Assembly: GCF_900176535.1 (NCBI RefSeq) | Contig: NZ_FWXT01000001.1 | Coordinates: 2,542,001-2,606,000 of the forward strand | Length of the DNA stretch: 64,000 nucleotides | Origin: Pedobacter africanus | GTDB taxonomy: Bacteria > Bacteroidota > Bacteroidia > Sphingobacteriales > Sphingobacteriaceae | Direction of reading: 5' to 3' | Part shown: positions 42,231 to 50,215 of the stretch, piece by piece | Numbering within the stretch: the stretch's first letter is position 1 | Layout of the letters: the number at the start of each line of letters is the position of its first letter | The notes under the pieces: generated by a model | Databases searched by the model: none | Seen by the model: only the letters and a program-made list of their open reading frames with translations | What the model was told of the DNA's origin: nothing | Program-made: the position numbers and the translations under genes

Positions 42231-43631
42231 ATGAAAATGAGATTTTCAAAAAATATTAAAATATTCAGTCTTTTGTGGATTGCAGCAATTGCAACTTCCG
42301 GTTGCCAGAAGTTCCTGGATGTAACCCCAAAAGGTAAATTCATCCCCAAATATATTAAGGACTATGAAGAACTCGCATCTAACCCCTCGTATTCTAGTAA
42401 TGGAAATGCAGTGTTGGAACGGTTATCGGATAACATCTATCTGAGCGATGCAAGGATTTCAACTTCACTTACCCAAAATACTACTAAAGCTTATCAATGG
42501 GCTCCAGAGCTCTACGTCGAAACAGAAACAGATGGAGCCTGGGATCCTATGTACAATAACATTTACAATGCAAACATCATTATTCAGGATGTAGAAAAGC
42601 TTACCGATGGGACCGAATTACAAAGGACACAGGTTTTGGGTGACGCTTTTTTTAACAGGGCCTACGCTTACTGGTGCCTGATTAATACCTATGGAAAAGA
42701 CTATGACGCAAATACTGCTGCTACGGATTTAGGCATACCCTTGATAACCATTCCTGACCTTGAAGCTAAGCCTTCACGAGCTACAGTTGCCGAAGTTTAT
42801 CAGTTGATCCTTCAGGATCTTTTAAAAGCAAAGGACCAGCTTCCGGCTGCGGCAAAGAATGTATACCGTAATGATAAAACTGCAGCGTTGGCATTACTAG
42901 CCAGAGTTTACCAAAGCATGGATAATTATCCGGAGGCAAAAAAATATGCAGCTGAAGCGCTGCAATTAAAAAACACACTTTTTGATTACAATACGCTTAG
43001 CTTTAAAGACCCTTTAAAACCATCAGCAGCAGGTGTCAACAACCGGCCTGTTGATTATCTTCATCCGGAGATGATCTCTTACAAAGCAACAAGTTTCGGA
43101 TCTATCCTGACCGGCTTATGTGTCTCTCCCGATTTTCTGAGTGTTTTGGGCACTAAAGATTTGCGTTATGTATTTAATTTTTCAAACCTGGAATCTAACG
43201 GAAAACCAACTACAGAACTTTATGCGATTTACCTGAGATTTGATCTGAGTTATAATATCGCCGTTCCCGAGATGATGCTGATCGTTGCCGAAGCGGAAGC
43301 CCGCTCTGGGCAAATAGCACCCGCATTGCTGCAGCTCAATACCCTTAGAAAGAAAAGGTTTAAGCCTGCTGATTATGCAGATTTAACTGCAGCAACTGCT
43401 GATGATGCCCTCAAACTTGTTATTGATGAGCGGAGAAGAGAACTGTTTGGCAAGGGGCTCAGGTGGTTCGACATGAGGCGCCTGGACAGTGACCCAAGGT
43501 TCAGAAAAGCCTATACCCGTGCAAATACAGGAGGTACTTATAAACTGGAACCAGGGTCACCAGTATTTGTGCAGCAAATCCCACCTAAAGTAATGTTGTT
43601 AAACCCGGGGATTCTTCCTAACCCAAGATAG
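42231..43631 (+). CDS. SusD/RagB family substrate-binding lipoprotein
   Basis: 466 residues. Lipoprotein signal with lipobox ATSGC (cysteine near residue 25) followed by QKFLDVTPKGKF, a hallmark SusD start. TPR-like helices support the family (FFNRAYAYWCLINTYGKDYD and AALALLARVYQSMDNYPEA), and the C-terminal VIDERRRELFGKGLRWFDMRRL is the conserved closing motif. It is shorter than typical glycan SusD proteins, which fits a smaller or different ligand. Starts 11 bases after susC; stop abuts the next start. Confidence 0.93.
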   Translation: MKMRFSKNIKIFSLLWIAAIATSGCQKFLDVTPKGKFIPKYIKDYEELASNPSYSSNGNAVLERLSDNIYLSDARISTSLTQNTTKAYQWAPELYVETETDGAWDPMYNNIYNANIIIQDVEKLTDGTELQRTQVLGDAFFNRAYAYWCLINTYGKDYDANTAATDLGIPLITIPDLEAKPSRATVAEVYQLILQDLLKAKDQLPAAAKNVYRNDKTAALALLARVYQSMDNYPEAKKYAAEALQLKNTLFDYNTLSFKDPLKPSAAGVNNRPVDYLHPEMISYKATSFGSILTGLCVSPDFLSVLGTKDLRYVFNFSNLESNGKPTTELYAIYLRFDLSYNIAVPEMMLIVAEAEARSGQIAPALLQLNTLRKKRFKPADYADLTAATADDALKLVIDERRRELFGKGLRWFDMRRLDSDPRFRKAYTRANTGGTYKLEPGSPVFVQQIPPKVMLLNPGILPNPR

Positions 43632-44732
43632 ATGAGGATTTTAAATATCATGAAAGCTGCGGGGATAGTTTCTGCCCTGCTGCTGGGAAATGCTGCTTTT
43701 GCGCAGCATAATTACGAGATAAAAGGACAGATGGCTGGATTAACCCAGCCATCAACGGCCTACCTGTACAATTTTGACAAAGGCAGGAAACTGCTGGACA
43801 GTGCTGCGGTAGTTAATGGGGCGTTTAGTTTTAAAGGAGCCGTAAAGCACCCCCTTTCTGTATCCATTCAAATTAAAAAAATCCGCAAGTCGGTATCTTT
43901 CTTCCTGGAGAATGAGAATTACACCATACTCATGCAGCCCGACTGGAAGAATAAGGACAGCGTTAGCGGGGGTAAAGAGATGGGCATACAGCGCGCTTAT
44001 GAAGCCGAAACCGCCAGTCTGCAGGCACAATTGCAGGAACTGGGACGCAAATACAGTAACCTGGGCAAAGAAGAGCGCATTAAGGAAGGAGAAGAAATGG
44101 GGATGCTCAATGAAAAAAAGGCGGCCATTGACTATAAATATATCCGCAGATACCCAGCCTCTCTGGCCATGCTGCACATGATGCGGCCGCATTTCGAAGT
44201 CATGAACTTTAAGCAGCTTCAGGAAATAAAGGCGCTTTTTTCGCCCGAACTGGCTTATTCTGATGTCTACACCAGATTACTCGAACTTTATGAGAAAAAG
44301 AAGACGGAATTCCTAGTAGGCCAGCCGGCACCAGATTTTACCCTGCCAGACCATAACGGCAAACCAGTCACTTTATCTGCCTTAAAAGGTAAATATGTGG
44401 TGGTCGATTTCTGGGCCTCCTGGTGTACGCCCTGCCGTGCGGCAAACCAGAAAATAAAACCGATTTACGAAAAGTATAAAAACAAAGGTTTTGATATGGT
44501 CTCCATTTCTATGGACGATAAAAAGGATTTGTGGGATGCCGCGGTTAAGAAGGATGCCCTGCCCTGGATACAGGTATCGGGGCTAACTGGAATCAAGGAC
44601 TGTCCCGTTGCAAAAAAATACAGTGTCACCAGTCTGCCTACCGTTTTTGTGCTCGACAAATCGGGTAAGGTGATCGCCCAAAACATTTCCGAAAAAGAGC
44701 TGGAAGCGATACTGGAACAAAACCTGAACTAA
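43632..44732 (+). CDS. Exported TlpA-like thiol-disulfide oxidoreductase with DUF4369
   Basis: 366 residues. Signal peptide ending NAAFAQ, an N-terminal DUF4369 beta domain (YEIKGQMAGLTQPSTAYLY, SFKGAVKHPLSVSIQ), a helical middle part, and a C-terminal thioredoxin fold with WASWCTPCRAANQ (C265 and C268) and the cis-proline region TSLPTVFVLDK. Likely reduces or rearranges disulfides in the periplasm. ATG follows the susD stop with no gap. Such proteins recur in Bacteroidota SusCD loci that have no glycan enzymes. Confidence 0.9.
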   Translation: MRILNIMKAAGIVSALLLGNAAFAQHNYEIKGQMAGLTQPSTAYLYNFDKGRKLLDSAAVVNGAFSFKGAVKHPLSVSIQIKKIRKSVSFFLENENYTILMQPDWKNKDSVSGGKEMGIQRAYEAETASLQAQLQELGRKYSNLGKEERIKEGEEMGMLNEKKAAIDYKYIRRYPASLAMLHMMRPHFEVMNFKQLQEIKALFSPELAYSDVYTRLLELYEKKKTEFLVGQPAPDFTLPDHNGKPVTLSALKGKYVVVDFWASWCTPCRAANQKIKPIYEKYKNKGFDMVSISMDDKKDLWDAAVKKDALPWIQVSGLTGIKDCPVAKKYSVTSLPTVFVLDKSGKVIAQNISEKELEAILEQNLN

Positions 44733-44738
44733 AATACC

Positions 44739-45980
44739 ATGAGAATCAAGATTATTTTACTCCTGCTGTGCCTGCAGGGGAGCGCATTTGCGCAGCGCGC
44801 AATATTACTAAAAGACGCAACAATTATTGACGGGGATGGCAGTGTAAAACCTTACCAGGGATCAGTGTTTATTAAAGATGGAATTATTAAAGCTGTTTTT
44901 AAGGGAGAATCGGGGAAGGCAGATGCCGGAGCTGAGTTAATAGACTGCAAGGGTAAATTTATTGTACCCGGACTTATTGATGCCCACGTACATCTGGGGA
45001 CAGGCAATCTCGACGATTGGAAGAAAGCATCGTTAACCCGCGACAGCATTGCAGAAAACCTGCTCCGACATGGCATTACTACAGTAAGGGATATGGCCGG
45101 ATACGCTCCTTTTCTTGCCGAATACAAAACAGCTGTGACAAGCGGAAAAATACCAGGACCCGATATATTTTACGCCGCTCAGTTTGCAGGGCCATCTTAT
45201 TTTGAAATGATAGCCCGTGGCTCAAAAGACCGTAAAGGCCAGGGAACAACTGCCTGGTACAGGGCCATCAGCAATAAAAAGGAAGTTAAACAAGCAATAA
45301 TGGAAGCCAAAAAGGCTGGTGTTACAGGGATAAAGATTTATGCCAGCCTGAGCAGAGAACTGATCGCTGAAATAACCAGGGAGGCCCACAAGCAAGGCCT
45401 GATGGCCTGGGCCCATGGTGCTATTTTTCCTTCAAAGCCTATTGATGTAGCCCTTGCAGGGGTGAATAGCATGTCGCATGCCAATGATCTCGTATTTGAA
45501 CAGCTAAAAGGCGATACGATTGAAATAGGAAGGGCTTGGGCGCAATTGTATAAAGGGCTAAAAGCCGATACAGCAATCCTGGACAGGCTGTTGCTAGCGA
45601 TGAAAGAGCGGAACATATACCTGGATGCAACGGTCTTTCATGCCGAAAACAATAAAATGGTTAATGCTGCAATCATTACACGAAGGGCAAACCAGCTGGG
45701 TGTAAAAATTGTTTCGGGAACGGACTGGATATATCCTACTAAAAACGAAGATGTTGCATTAATGCAGGAAGTGAAATTGCTGGCTTCCAAATGTGGAATG
45801 AACAGCCTGGAAGTTATACAATGTGCAACATTGAATGGAGCACAGGTAACCGGCTTAAACGATCGGGGAGTAATCCGGTCCGGAAAAAGAGCTGATTTGC
45901 TGGTTTTGAGACAAGATCCGCTGAACGATGTAGAGCATCTCTTTCATCCGGAGATCGTTTTTAAGCGAGGCATAATGTGA
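44739..45980 (+). CDS. Exported amidohydrolase (imidazolonepropionase-like)
   Basis: 413 residues with a signal peptide ending GSAFAQ. Metal-dependent amidohydrolase motifs are intact: PGLIDAHVHLG (H83, H85), the lysine in GVTGIKIYAS, AWAHGA, NSMSHAND and SGTDWIYP; the final GLNDRGVIRSGKRADLLVL is the usual C-terminal hairpin. The family hydrolyses cyclic amides, dipeptides or N-acyl compounds in different members; substrate not readable. Six bases after the TlpA gene, last of the sigma-FecR-SusCD operon, so it probably processes the imported or surface-captured ligand. Confidence 0.88.
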   Translation: MRIKIILLLLCLQGSAFAQRAILLKDATIIDGDGSVKPYQGSVFIKDGIIKAVFKGESGKADAGAELIDCKGKFIVPGLIDAHVHLGTGNLDDWKKASLTRDSIAENLLRHGITTVRDMAGYAPFLAEYKTAVTSGKIPGPDIFYAAQFAGPSYFEMIARGSKDRKGQGTTAWYRAISNKKEVKQAIMEAKKAGVTGIKIYASLSRELIAEITREAHKQGLMAWAHGAIFPSKPIDVALAGVNSMSHANDLVFEQLKGDTIEIGRAWAQLYKGLKADTAILDRLLLAMKERNIYLDATVFHAENNKMVNAAIITRRANQLGVKIVSGTDWIYPTKNEDVALMQEVKLLASKCGMNSLEVIQCATLNGAQVTGLNDRGVIRSGKRADLLVLRQDPLNDVEHLFHPEIVFKRGIM

Positions 45981-46003
45981 AAGGCGGGTTATAGCCCGCC
46001 TTT
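45980..46003. terminator. Hairpin between amidohydrolase and XRE genes
   Basis: AAAGGCGGG and CCCGCCTTT form a perfect 9-bp stem with a 6-base loop. The T run is short, but the position between convergent genes fits a shared terminator. Confidence 0.7.
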
Positions 46004-46027
46004 CTGCTGATAAATTCGTTAACCCCT

Positions 46028-46621
46028 CTATCTTAAAAAAGGAATGGCGGGTTTATAATAAACCTTTTGGTTGTTATAACTTCTAACCGCGTTGATGATA
46101 ACCAACAGGATGTTTAATCCATAAAGTAATGGGACAAACAATATGATGAGCTCTATCCCACCCAGATTTAACATAGAAAAAGGTAAACCAAGATGCATCA
46201 CCGAGCCCAAGAATAGAAACACGAAAATTCCAAAAAAGGCCATACACCAGGTAATCTGAAAATTAATTAGCTTTTTTCCTGTGTGGTTCAGGTTTTTAAT
46301 CTTGTCTTTCTTCATGAACCATAGTGCCAGTGGAATGATGATCCCCAGCAAAGGAAACGCAAGAAAACTCAGGGCAGATAAATTCAAGAAAGCAAGAAAT
46401 CCCCTATCTTCTTCTTCTGCCCAGTCAATCAGTTCATCGGGCGTAACGTTCAGTGCCCTGGCCAATCTTTTCATGCTATCGCCACGAGCCTCCGTCTCCC
46501 CGTTTTCTATCCGTTGAATTGTTCTCAGGTTTAAGCCAGAGGCTTCAGCAAGTTCTTCCTGGCTCATACCTTTGCGGCCGCGCAGCTCTTTGAGTTTTCT
46601 GGTAAGTTCAGTGTTTTTCAT
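46028..46621 (-). CDS. XRE-type HTH regulator with membrane domain
   Basis: 197 residues. An N-terminal XRE/Cro helix-turn-helix (KGMSQEELAEASGLNLRTIQ and LARALNVTPDELIDW, about 12-68) is joined to three or four hydrophobic segments (about 75-97, 117-150, 153-180) resembling DUF4870. So the DNA-binding head is tethered to the inner membrane, a one-component design in which a membrane signal could alter DNA binding. Three 11-bp-spaced CGGCAT boxes lie 58-85 bases upstream. Convergent with the amidohydrolase gene. Confidence 0.85.
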   Translation of the reverse strand: MKNTELTRKLKELRGRKGMSQEELAEASGLNLRTIQRIENGETEARGDSMKRLARALNVTPDELIDWAEEEDRGFLAFLNLSALSFLAFPLLGIIIPLALWFMKKDKIKNLNHTGKKLINFQITWCMAFFGIFVFLFLGSVMHLGLPFSMLNLGGIELIILFVPLLYGLNILLVIINAVRSYNNQKVYYKPAIPFLR

Positions 46622-46646
46622 TTTTTGTCTTTTTCTGTTTTCAGGG

Positions 46647-46654
46647 CAAAACTA
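46647..46654 (-). promoter_or_regulatory. -7 box for the XRE regulator gene
   Basis: Minus-strand TAGTTTTG, a TAnnTTTG match 26 bases before the start. The triple repeat at 46679-46706 covers and extends past the expected -33 region. Confidence 0.45.
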
Positions 46655-46678
46655 AAATGAAGTCCTCATTTTTCTTGT

Positions 46679-46706
46679 CGGCATGTTTGCGGCATTCTTA
46701 CGGCAT
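46679..46706. repeat. Triple CGGCAT direct repeat, 11-bp period
   Basis: CGGCAT occurs at 46679, 46690 and 46701, each separated by 5 bases with T-rich spacers (GTTTG, TCTTA). Read on the minus strand it is ATGCCG. Near-helical spacing and place just upstream of the XRE gene's -7 box suggest a regulator binding array. Confidence 0.6.
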
Positions 46707-46767
46707 CCTTGTCTAAGCTCTGTTAAAACCGGTTTTTCCGTCAGCCGGGCGCTCAAAAACAAATCCA

Positions 46768-47232
46768 TTAAAGCATGCTTTGTAAGTCGGCAGGCGAGTA
46801 GTTGATGGATTTTAAGGTCTTGTCATCGTTGGAACGATATACCAGGAACAGGGAATCTTCTTCTTTATGATAGGCATCGCACTGGTGGTTTTTCCGGTAA
46901 TGCTGTATGGTTTCATTGGCTTCTTCGACCGATTTGCAGGCCTTGCTCATATTTGAACGGTGCACCTCATCAAATAGCTGTTTGAACTTTTCTCCAAGCC
47001 CAAATTCCAGGATGGCACCAGACAGCACATACTGCAAATCGCAAAGTGCATCGGCTACTTCAACAAAATTATTGGCTTCAATGGCCTGCTTTAATTCCTG
47101 CAGTTCTTCTGCCAGTAACGAAACCCTCAGGTTTGCCCTTTCCCTTGAAGGGATGCCCGGCGTTTCCTTAATCGGATGTTTAAATGTTTTGTGAAATTCT
47201 GCTACCTGGTTTAATGAATTGGACTCTTGCAT
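46768..47232 (-). CDS. MazG-like / PRA-PH fold pyrophosphohydrolase
   Basis: 154 residues of the all-alpha NTP pyrophosphohydrolase superfamily (phosphoribosyl-ATP pyrophosphohydrolase-like, PF01503). The magnesium motif is LLAEELQELKQAI followed by VEVADALCDLQYV, giving the E-x2-E and E-x2-D acidic pairs. The front part EFHKTFKHPIKETPGIPS is typical of this nucleoside-triphosphate pyrophosphohydrolase subgroup. Likely cleans up non-canonical or excess nucleotides; exact substrate unknown. Stands alone. Confidence 0.85.
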   Translation of the reverse strand: MQESNSLNQVAEFHKTFKHPIKETPGIPSRERANLRVSLLAEELQELKQAIEANNFVEVADALCDLQYVLSGAILEFGLGEKFKQLFDEVHRSNMSKACKSVEEANETIQHYRKNHQCDAYHKEEDSLFLVYRSNDDKTLKSINYSPADLQSML

Positions 47233-47271
47233 AGGTTTAAAATTGCGGATTAATTTACAATTGTTTCAATG

Positions 47272-47279
47272 CAAAACTA
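47272..47279 (-). promoter_or_regulatory. Possible -7 box for the MazG-like gene
   Basis: Minus-strand TAGTTTTG matches TAnnTTTG, 40 bases upstream of the start. Supported by sequence only. Confidence 0.35.
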
Positions 47280-47416
47280 AACTATATTTTTCTGGAAAAT
47301 TGAGGATGTCTAAAAAAATATAGCATGTACTGTAGCGTTTTTGAGATCACGCTCGTTTTAGCAACAAAAAAGAGTTAATGGCCGTTAACCCCTTATTTAA
47401 TTGAACTAAAATATAC

Positions 47417-47460
47417 AAGCCCTGACTTTGATAGTTACAATCAGCTATCAACAGGCTTTT
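47417..47460 (+). other. Leader hairpin before the DUF4397 gene
   Basis: TTGATAG (47428-47434) pairs with CTATCAA (47445-47451); outside them CCTG (47421-47424) pairs with CAGG (47452-47455) across a 3-base bulge, followed by CTTTT. It lies about 20 bases before the ATG and looks like a weak terminator or attenuator. Confidence 0.4.
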
Positions 47461-47477
47461 ACACAAAAGACACGATA

Positions 47478-48191
47478 ATGAAAAACTCAAGTAAATTCAA
47501 AACGATATTTAAAACATTTGTTGCAGCAATAGCCCTTTCGGTAGTGTTTGCTGCCTGTTCAAAAGACAGAATAGAGCCTCAGCAGGTTGCAGGCCTTTCT
47601 GTTATCATGGCTTTTCCTGATACCATGTCTTTAGACTTTATCATCGATCAGACCCGGGTAAATGATCGCAACCCATTGAAATACAATAGTAAAATTGATT
47701 ATTTAAACCTGTTTCCTGGCACCAGAAGGTTAGGGGTAACCAAAAGAAACGGAAATAAACTGTTGATGTCTGAAAACTTTAACCTGCAATCTGGTGTAGG
47801 CTACTCTGTATTTGTACTGGATACACTTTCTACCAATACAAAGAAATTCCTTTTAACCGAGGACGACCTGAGCGCTCCTGAGGCCGACAAAGCAAAAGTT
47901 CGTTTCATCAACTTAAGTAAAGACGGAGGTGCACTGAGCCTGGGTATTCAGGGTAAAGAAACCAACCTCTTTACCAGCAAGGCTTTTTACGAGTATACTA
48001 CTTTTGCTGCGGTTGATCCCGGTGAAAGTGTAACCTTTAACATCAAGGAAGGTACCACGGCAACAGTTAAAGCAACGGTTCCTAATGTGAAGATTGAAAA
48101 AGGAAAAATCTATACGATCTACGCCAAAGGAATTCAAACGGCAACCATCGACAGCTTAAAACTAGGTGCTGCAATTTACACACACAAATAA
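47478..48191 (+). CDS. DUF4397 lipoprotein
   Basis: 237 residues. Lipoprotein signal peptide (about residues 10-27) with lipobox VFAAC, then two beta-rich DUF4397 repeats (one around YLNLFPGTRRLGVTK, one around KVRFINLSKDGGALSLG with DPGESVTFNI). Members are surface or periplasmic proteins of unknown ligand, often near ECF sigma genes in Bacteroidota. The gene has a leader hairpin upstream and a clear terminator downstream, and stands just before the sigma/anti-sigma pair. Confidence 0.85.
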   Translation: MKNSSKFKTIFKTFVAAIALSVVFAACSKDRIEPQQVAGLSVIMAFPDTMSLDFIIDQTRVNDRNPLKYNSKIDYLNLFPGTRRLGVTKRNGNKLLMSENFNLQSGVGYSVFVLDTLSTNTKKFLLTEDDLSAPEADKAKVRFINLSKDGGALSLGIQGKETNLFTSKAFYEYTTFAAVDPGESVTFNIKEGTTATVKATVPNVKIEKGKIYTIYAKGIQTATIDSLKLGAAIYTHK

Positions 48192-48206
48192 TATCTGCTT
48201 ATATTT

Positions 48207-48246
48207 GAGGATGTTCTATGCAATAGTATAGGACATCCTCTTGTTT
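48207..48246 (+). terminator. Intrinsic terminator of the DUF4397 gene
   Basis: GAGGATGTTCTAT and ATAGGACATCCTC form a 13-bp stem (one G-U pair) with an 8-base loop, followed by TTGTTT. Confidence 0.8.
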
Positions 48247-48307
48247 AAAAACAATTGTATATTGATGGACAACGTATAACCCAAACCCTTAATTGTACCA
48301 GGAAAGA

Positions 48308-48898
48308 ATGCTCAGATTTGAGGACGCAATAGCGGGGTGTTTAAGGAATGACAGTAAGAGTAAAGAAATGGTCTATAAATCTTTCTATGGGTATTTAATG
48401 GGCGTAGTTTTGCGGTATGTTGATGATAGAAATGATGCAGAAGAGCTTGTAAATGATAGTTTTATAAAAATATTTAAGAGTATAGGGCAGTTCAGCGCTC
48501 CCCGGTACGACGACCAGCTGCAGAAAGCTTTTAAGGGATGGATTGCCAGGATCTCGTCCCGTACAGCGATAGATTTTTTAAGAGGTAAAAGGACTTTTTT
48601 ATATGTTGATGATATTGTGGAGGAACAGCAGCCGGTAACTGAGCTGACTGCGGTTTCGCGGTTAAATGTGCAGGACATTATGCGTTTGCTCAATGGATTG
48701 CCCGAAACACATAAACTGATTTTTAACATGTATGAAATTGAAGGCTTTTCGCACGAAGAGATTTCAAAGATGCTGAATATCCCTGAAAACTCTTGCAGGG
48801 TTTATCTTACAAGAGCAAAGAACAAGTTGCGGGAACTGTATAAAAACTCGCTGACGAATGCATATGAACAAACAACAATTCAAACCCGAAAGATATGA
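48308..48898 (+). CDS. Sigma-70 family ECF sigma factor
   Basis: About 196 residues. Region 2: MVYKSFYGYLMGVVLRYVDD and AEELVNDSFIKIFKSI; region 4: LPETHKLIFNMYEIEGFSHEE and ISKMLNIPENSCRVYLTRAK. The ATG at 48308 is preferred to a TTG five codons upstream. It overlaps the next gene by four bases (ATGA), strongly coupling it to the putative dual-membrane anti-sigma protein. No FecR and no SusC are adjacent, so its signal is different from that of the 36901 sigma. Confidence 0.92.
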   Translation: MLRFEDAIAGCLRNDSKSKEMVYKSFYGYLMGVVLRYVDDRNDAEELVNDSFIKIFKSIGQFSAPRYDDQLQKAFKGWIARISSRTAIDFLRGKRTFLYVDDIVEEQQPVTELTAVSRLNVQDIMRLLNGLPETHKLIFNMYEIEGFSHEEISKMLNIPENSCRVYLTRAKNKLRELYKNSLTNAYEQTTIQTRKI

Positions 48899-50202
48899 AA
48901 CCAGCTGAAGACGAGCTGTTAGCTCATATTAGGGAAAGTTTAACCGGGCACGAGGAGGCCTATGCCCAGGGGGCATGGGAGCGCTTTGAGAAGAGAGAGG
49001 GAGGAGTGCGTAAAGGACGGAGGTTGCTTTGGCTGCTCAGCCTGAGCAGTGCCGCCGCGGTATTGCTTATTGGATTTGCTTTGTTCTTTACAAATAGTCG
49101 CAAAAATCCTGTAAATGAAATCCCGCAACAGGCGCAAACCAAAGCGGGTCAGCCTCAAAAGATACAGGAGCAAACGCCTTCAGGGCAAGAAATAACCGCA
49201 GACCCGACAAGCGGTGCGGCTAAAGCAATAACTGAAAAACTCAATACTCCGATAGCGGAAAACAAGGCCGTGGTTGCACAACGTCAAAATAACAATGTAC
49301 CGAACAGCCCTTTAATTGTTGCCTCGCAGCTGCCTTCGGTGAAAAAAGCTGAAGATATTCCCGTAAAACCAATTGATGAAGCCGTTAAAACAGAAGCACT
49401 TGTTGCTGCGCTGCCTGTAAAAAAACCAAATCCTGTTGATTCCGGGCTTATTGCAAAAACTCCCCCCAAAGCCGATAAGCCCCGGAGTTTCCAGGAGTTT
49501 CTGGAAGCGGAAGTAAAAGCGAACCCACAACTGGCCCAGACAAAAGCAGTTGCTAAAAAGAGCGACAAATGGGAAATGGGGGTTATGGTGGCACCTTCCA
49601 TTGGGAACAGCAAAAAATTGAATATGGGCTATGGTGTAAGCATGGCTTATGCTTTGTCCGACAAAGTTTCCATCGGTTCGGGCGTGTCCTATAGTGAGAT
49701 GGGTGCTACAAAAGACATGACCAGTGGAAGAGAAGGCATGTTAAACAACCCCTCCACGAGTATGGCTATGGTTGCTGAAACCAAAAACCTTCAGTCTGTT
49801 GATGCGAGTCTTGTAGGGCTTGATATTCCTTTAGAGATCAAATACCACTTTACCAGGAAACTGTATACCAATTTTGGGGTTTCGGCCTTTGCTATCTTAA
49901 ACCAGAAACAGCGCAATAATTACCTGCAGGGATCAGTAGAGACCCTCGCTTCTGCCGATGTAAGCCAGCCGGGCTTTAACGCGGTGTTCAGTCAAAGGAG
50001 CGTTTCAGAACCGGTTCCAACCGGGGAGATCAGGAATAATAAATACCTGGGCTTTTACAACATCTCTTTTGGTTATAAACAAAGCGTTTCTGAGAAGCAG
50101 TCCTTTTCTGTGGAACCCTTTATGAAACTGCCTATGAAGGAATTCTCAAAAGAAAACCTGTACCTTATTGGTACAGGTATAAGGTTGAAATTTGATTTTT
50201 AA
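48895..50202 (+). CDS. Putative dual-membrane anti-sigma factor (cytosolic N-terminus, TM, outer-membrane beta-barrel)
   Basis: 435 residues with an unusual order: a charged N-terminal region of about 45 residues without signal peptide (HIRESLTGHEEAYAQGAWER), one membrane helix (RLLWLLSLSSAAAVLLIGFA, about 43-66), a Pro/Lys/Ala/Gln-rich stretch of about 150 residues, and a C-terminal 8-strand-like beta-barrel (WEMGVMVAPSIGNSKKL onward) ending in LKFDF, the aromatic end typical of outer-membrane proteins. The layout fits one chain crossing both membranes, as in the Dma1/Das1 type described in Bacteroides thetaiotaomicron. Coupled by ATGA to its sigma factor. Signal and regulon unknown. Confidence 0.75.
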   Translation: MKPAEDELLAHIRESLTGHEEAYAQGAWERFEKREGGVRKGRRLLWLLSLSSAAAVLLIGFALFFTNSRKNPVNEIPQQAQTKAGQPQKIQEQTPSGQEITADPTSGAAKAITEKLNTPIAENKAVVAQRQNNNVPNSPLIVASQLPSVKKAEDIPVKPIDEAVKTEALVAALPVKKPNPVDSGLIAKTPPKADKPRSFQEFLEAEVKANPQLAQTKAVAKKSDKWEMGVMVAPSIGNSKKLNMGYGVSMAYALSDKVSIGSGVSYSEMGATKDMTSGREGMLNNPSTSMAMVAETKNLQSVDASLVGLDIPLEIKYHFTRKLYTNFGVSAFAILNQKQRNNYLQGSVETLASADVSQPGFNAVFSQRSVSEPVPTGEIRNNKYLGFYNISFGYKQSVSEKQSFSVEPFMKLPMKEFSKENLYLIGTGIRLKFDF

Positions 50203-50215
50203 TGCACACAAGCAC

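Noticed and set aside
43632..45980. Peptidase or glycan-degrading role for the end of the SusCD locus
   Set aside because: The two proteins show thioredoxin and amidohydrolase motifs only; no glycoside hydrolase or classical peptidase motif is present.
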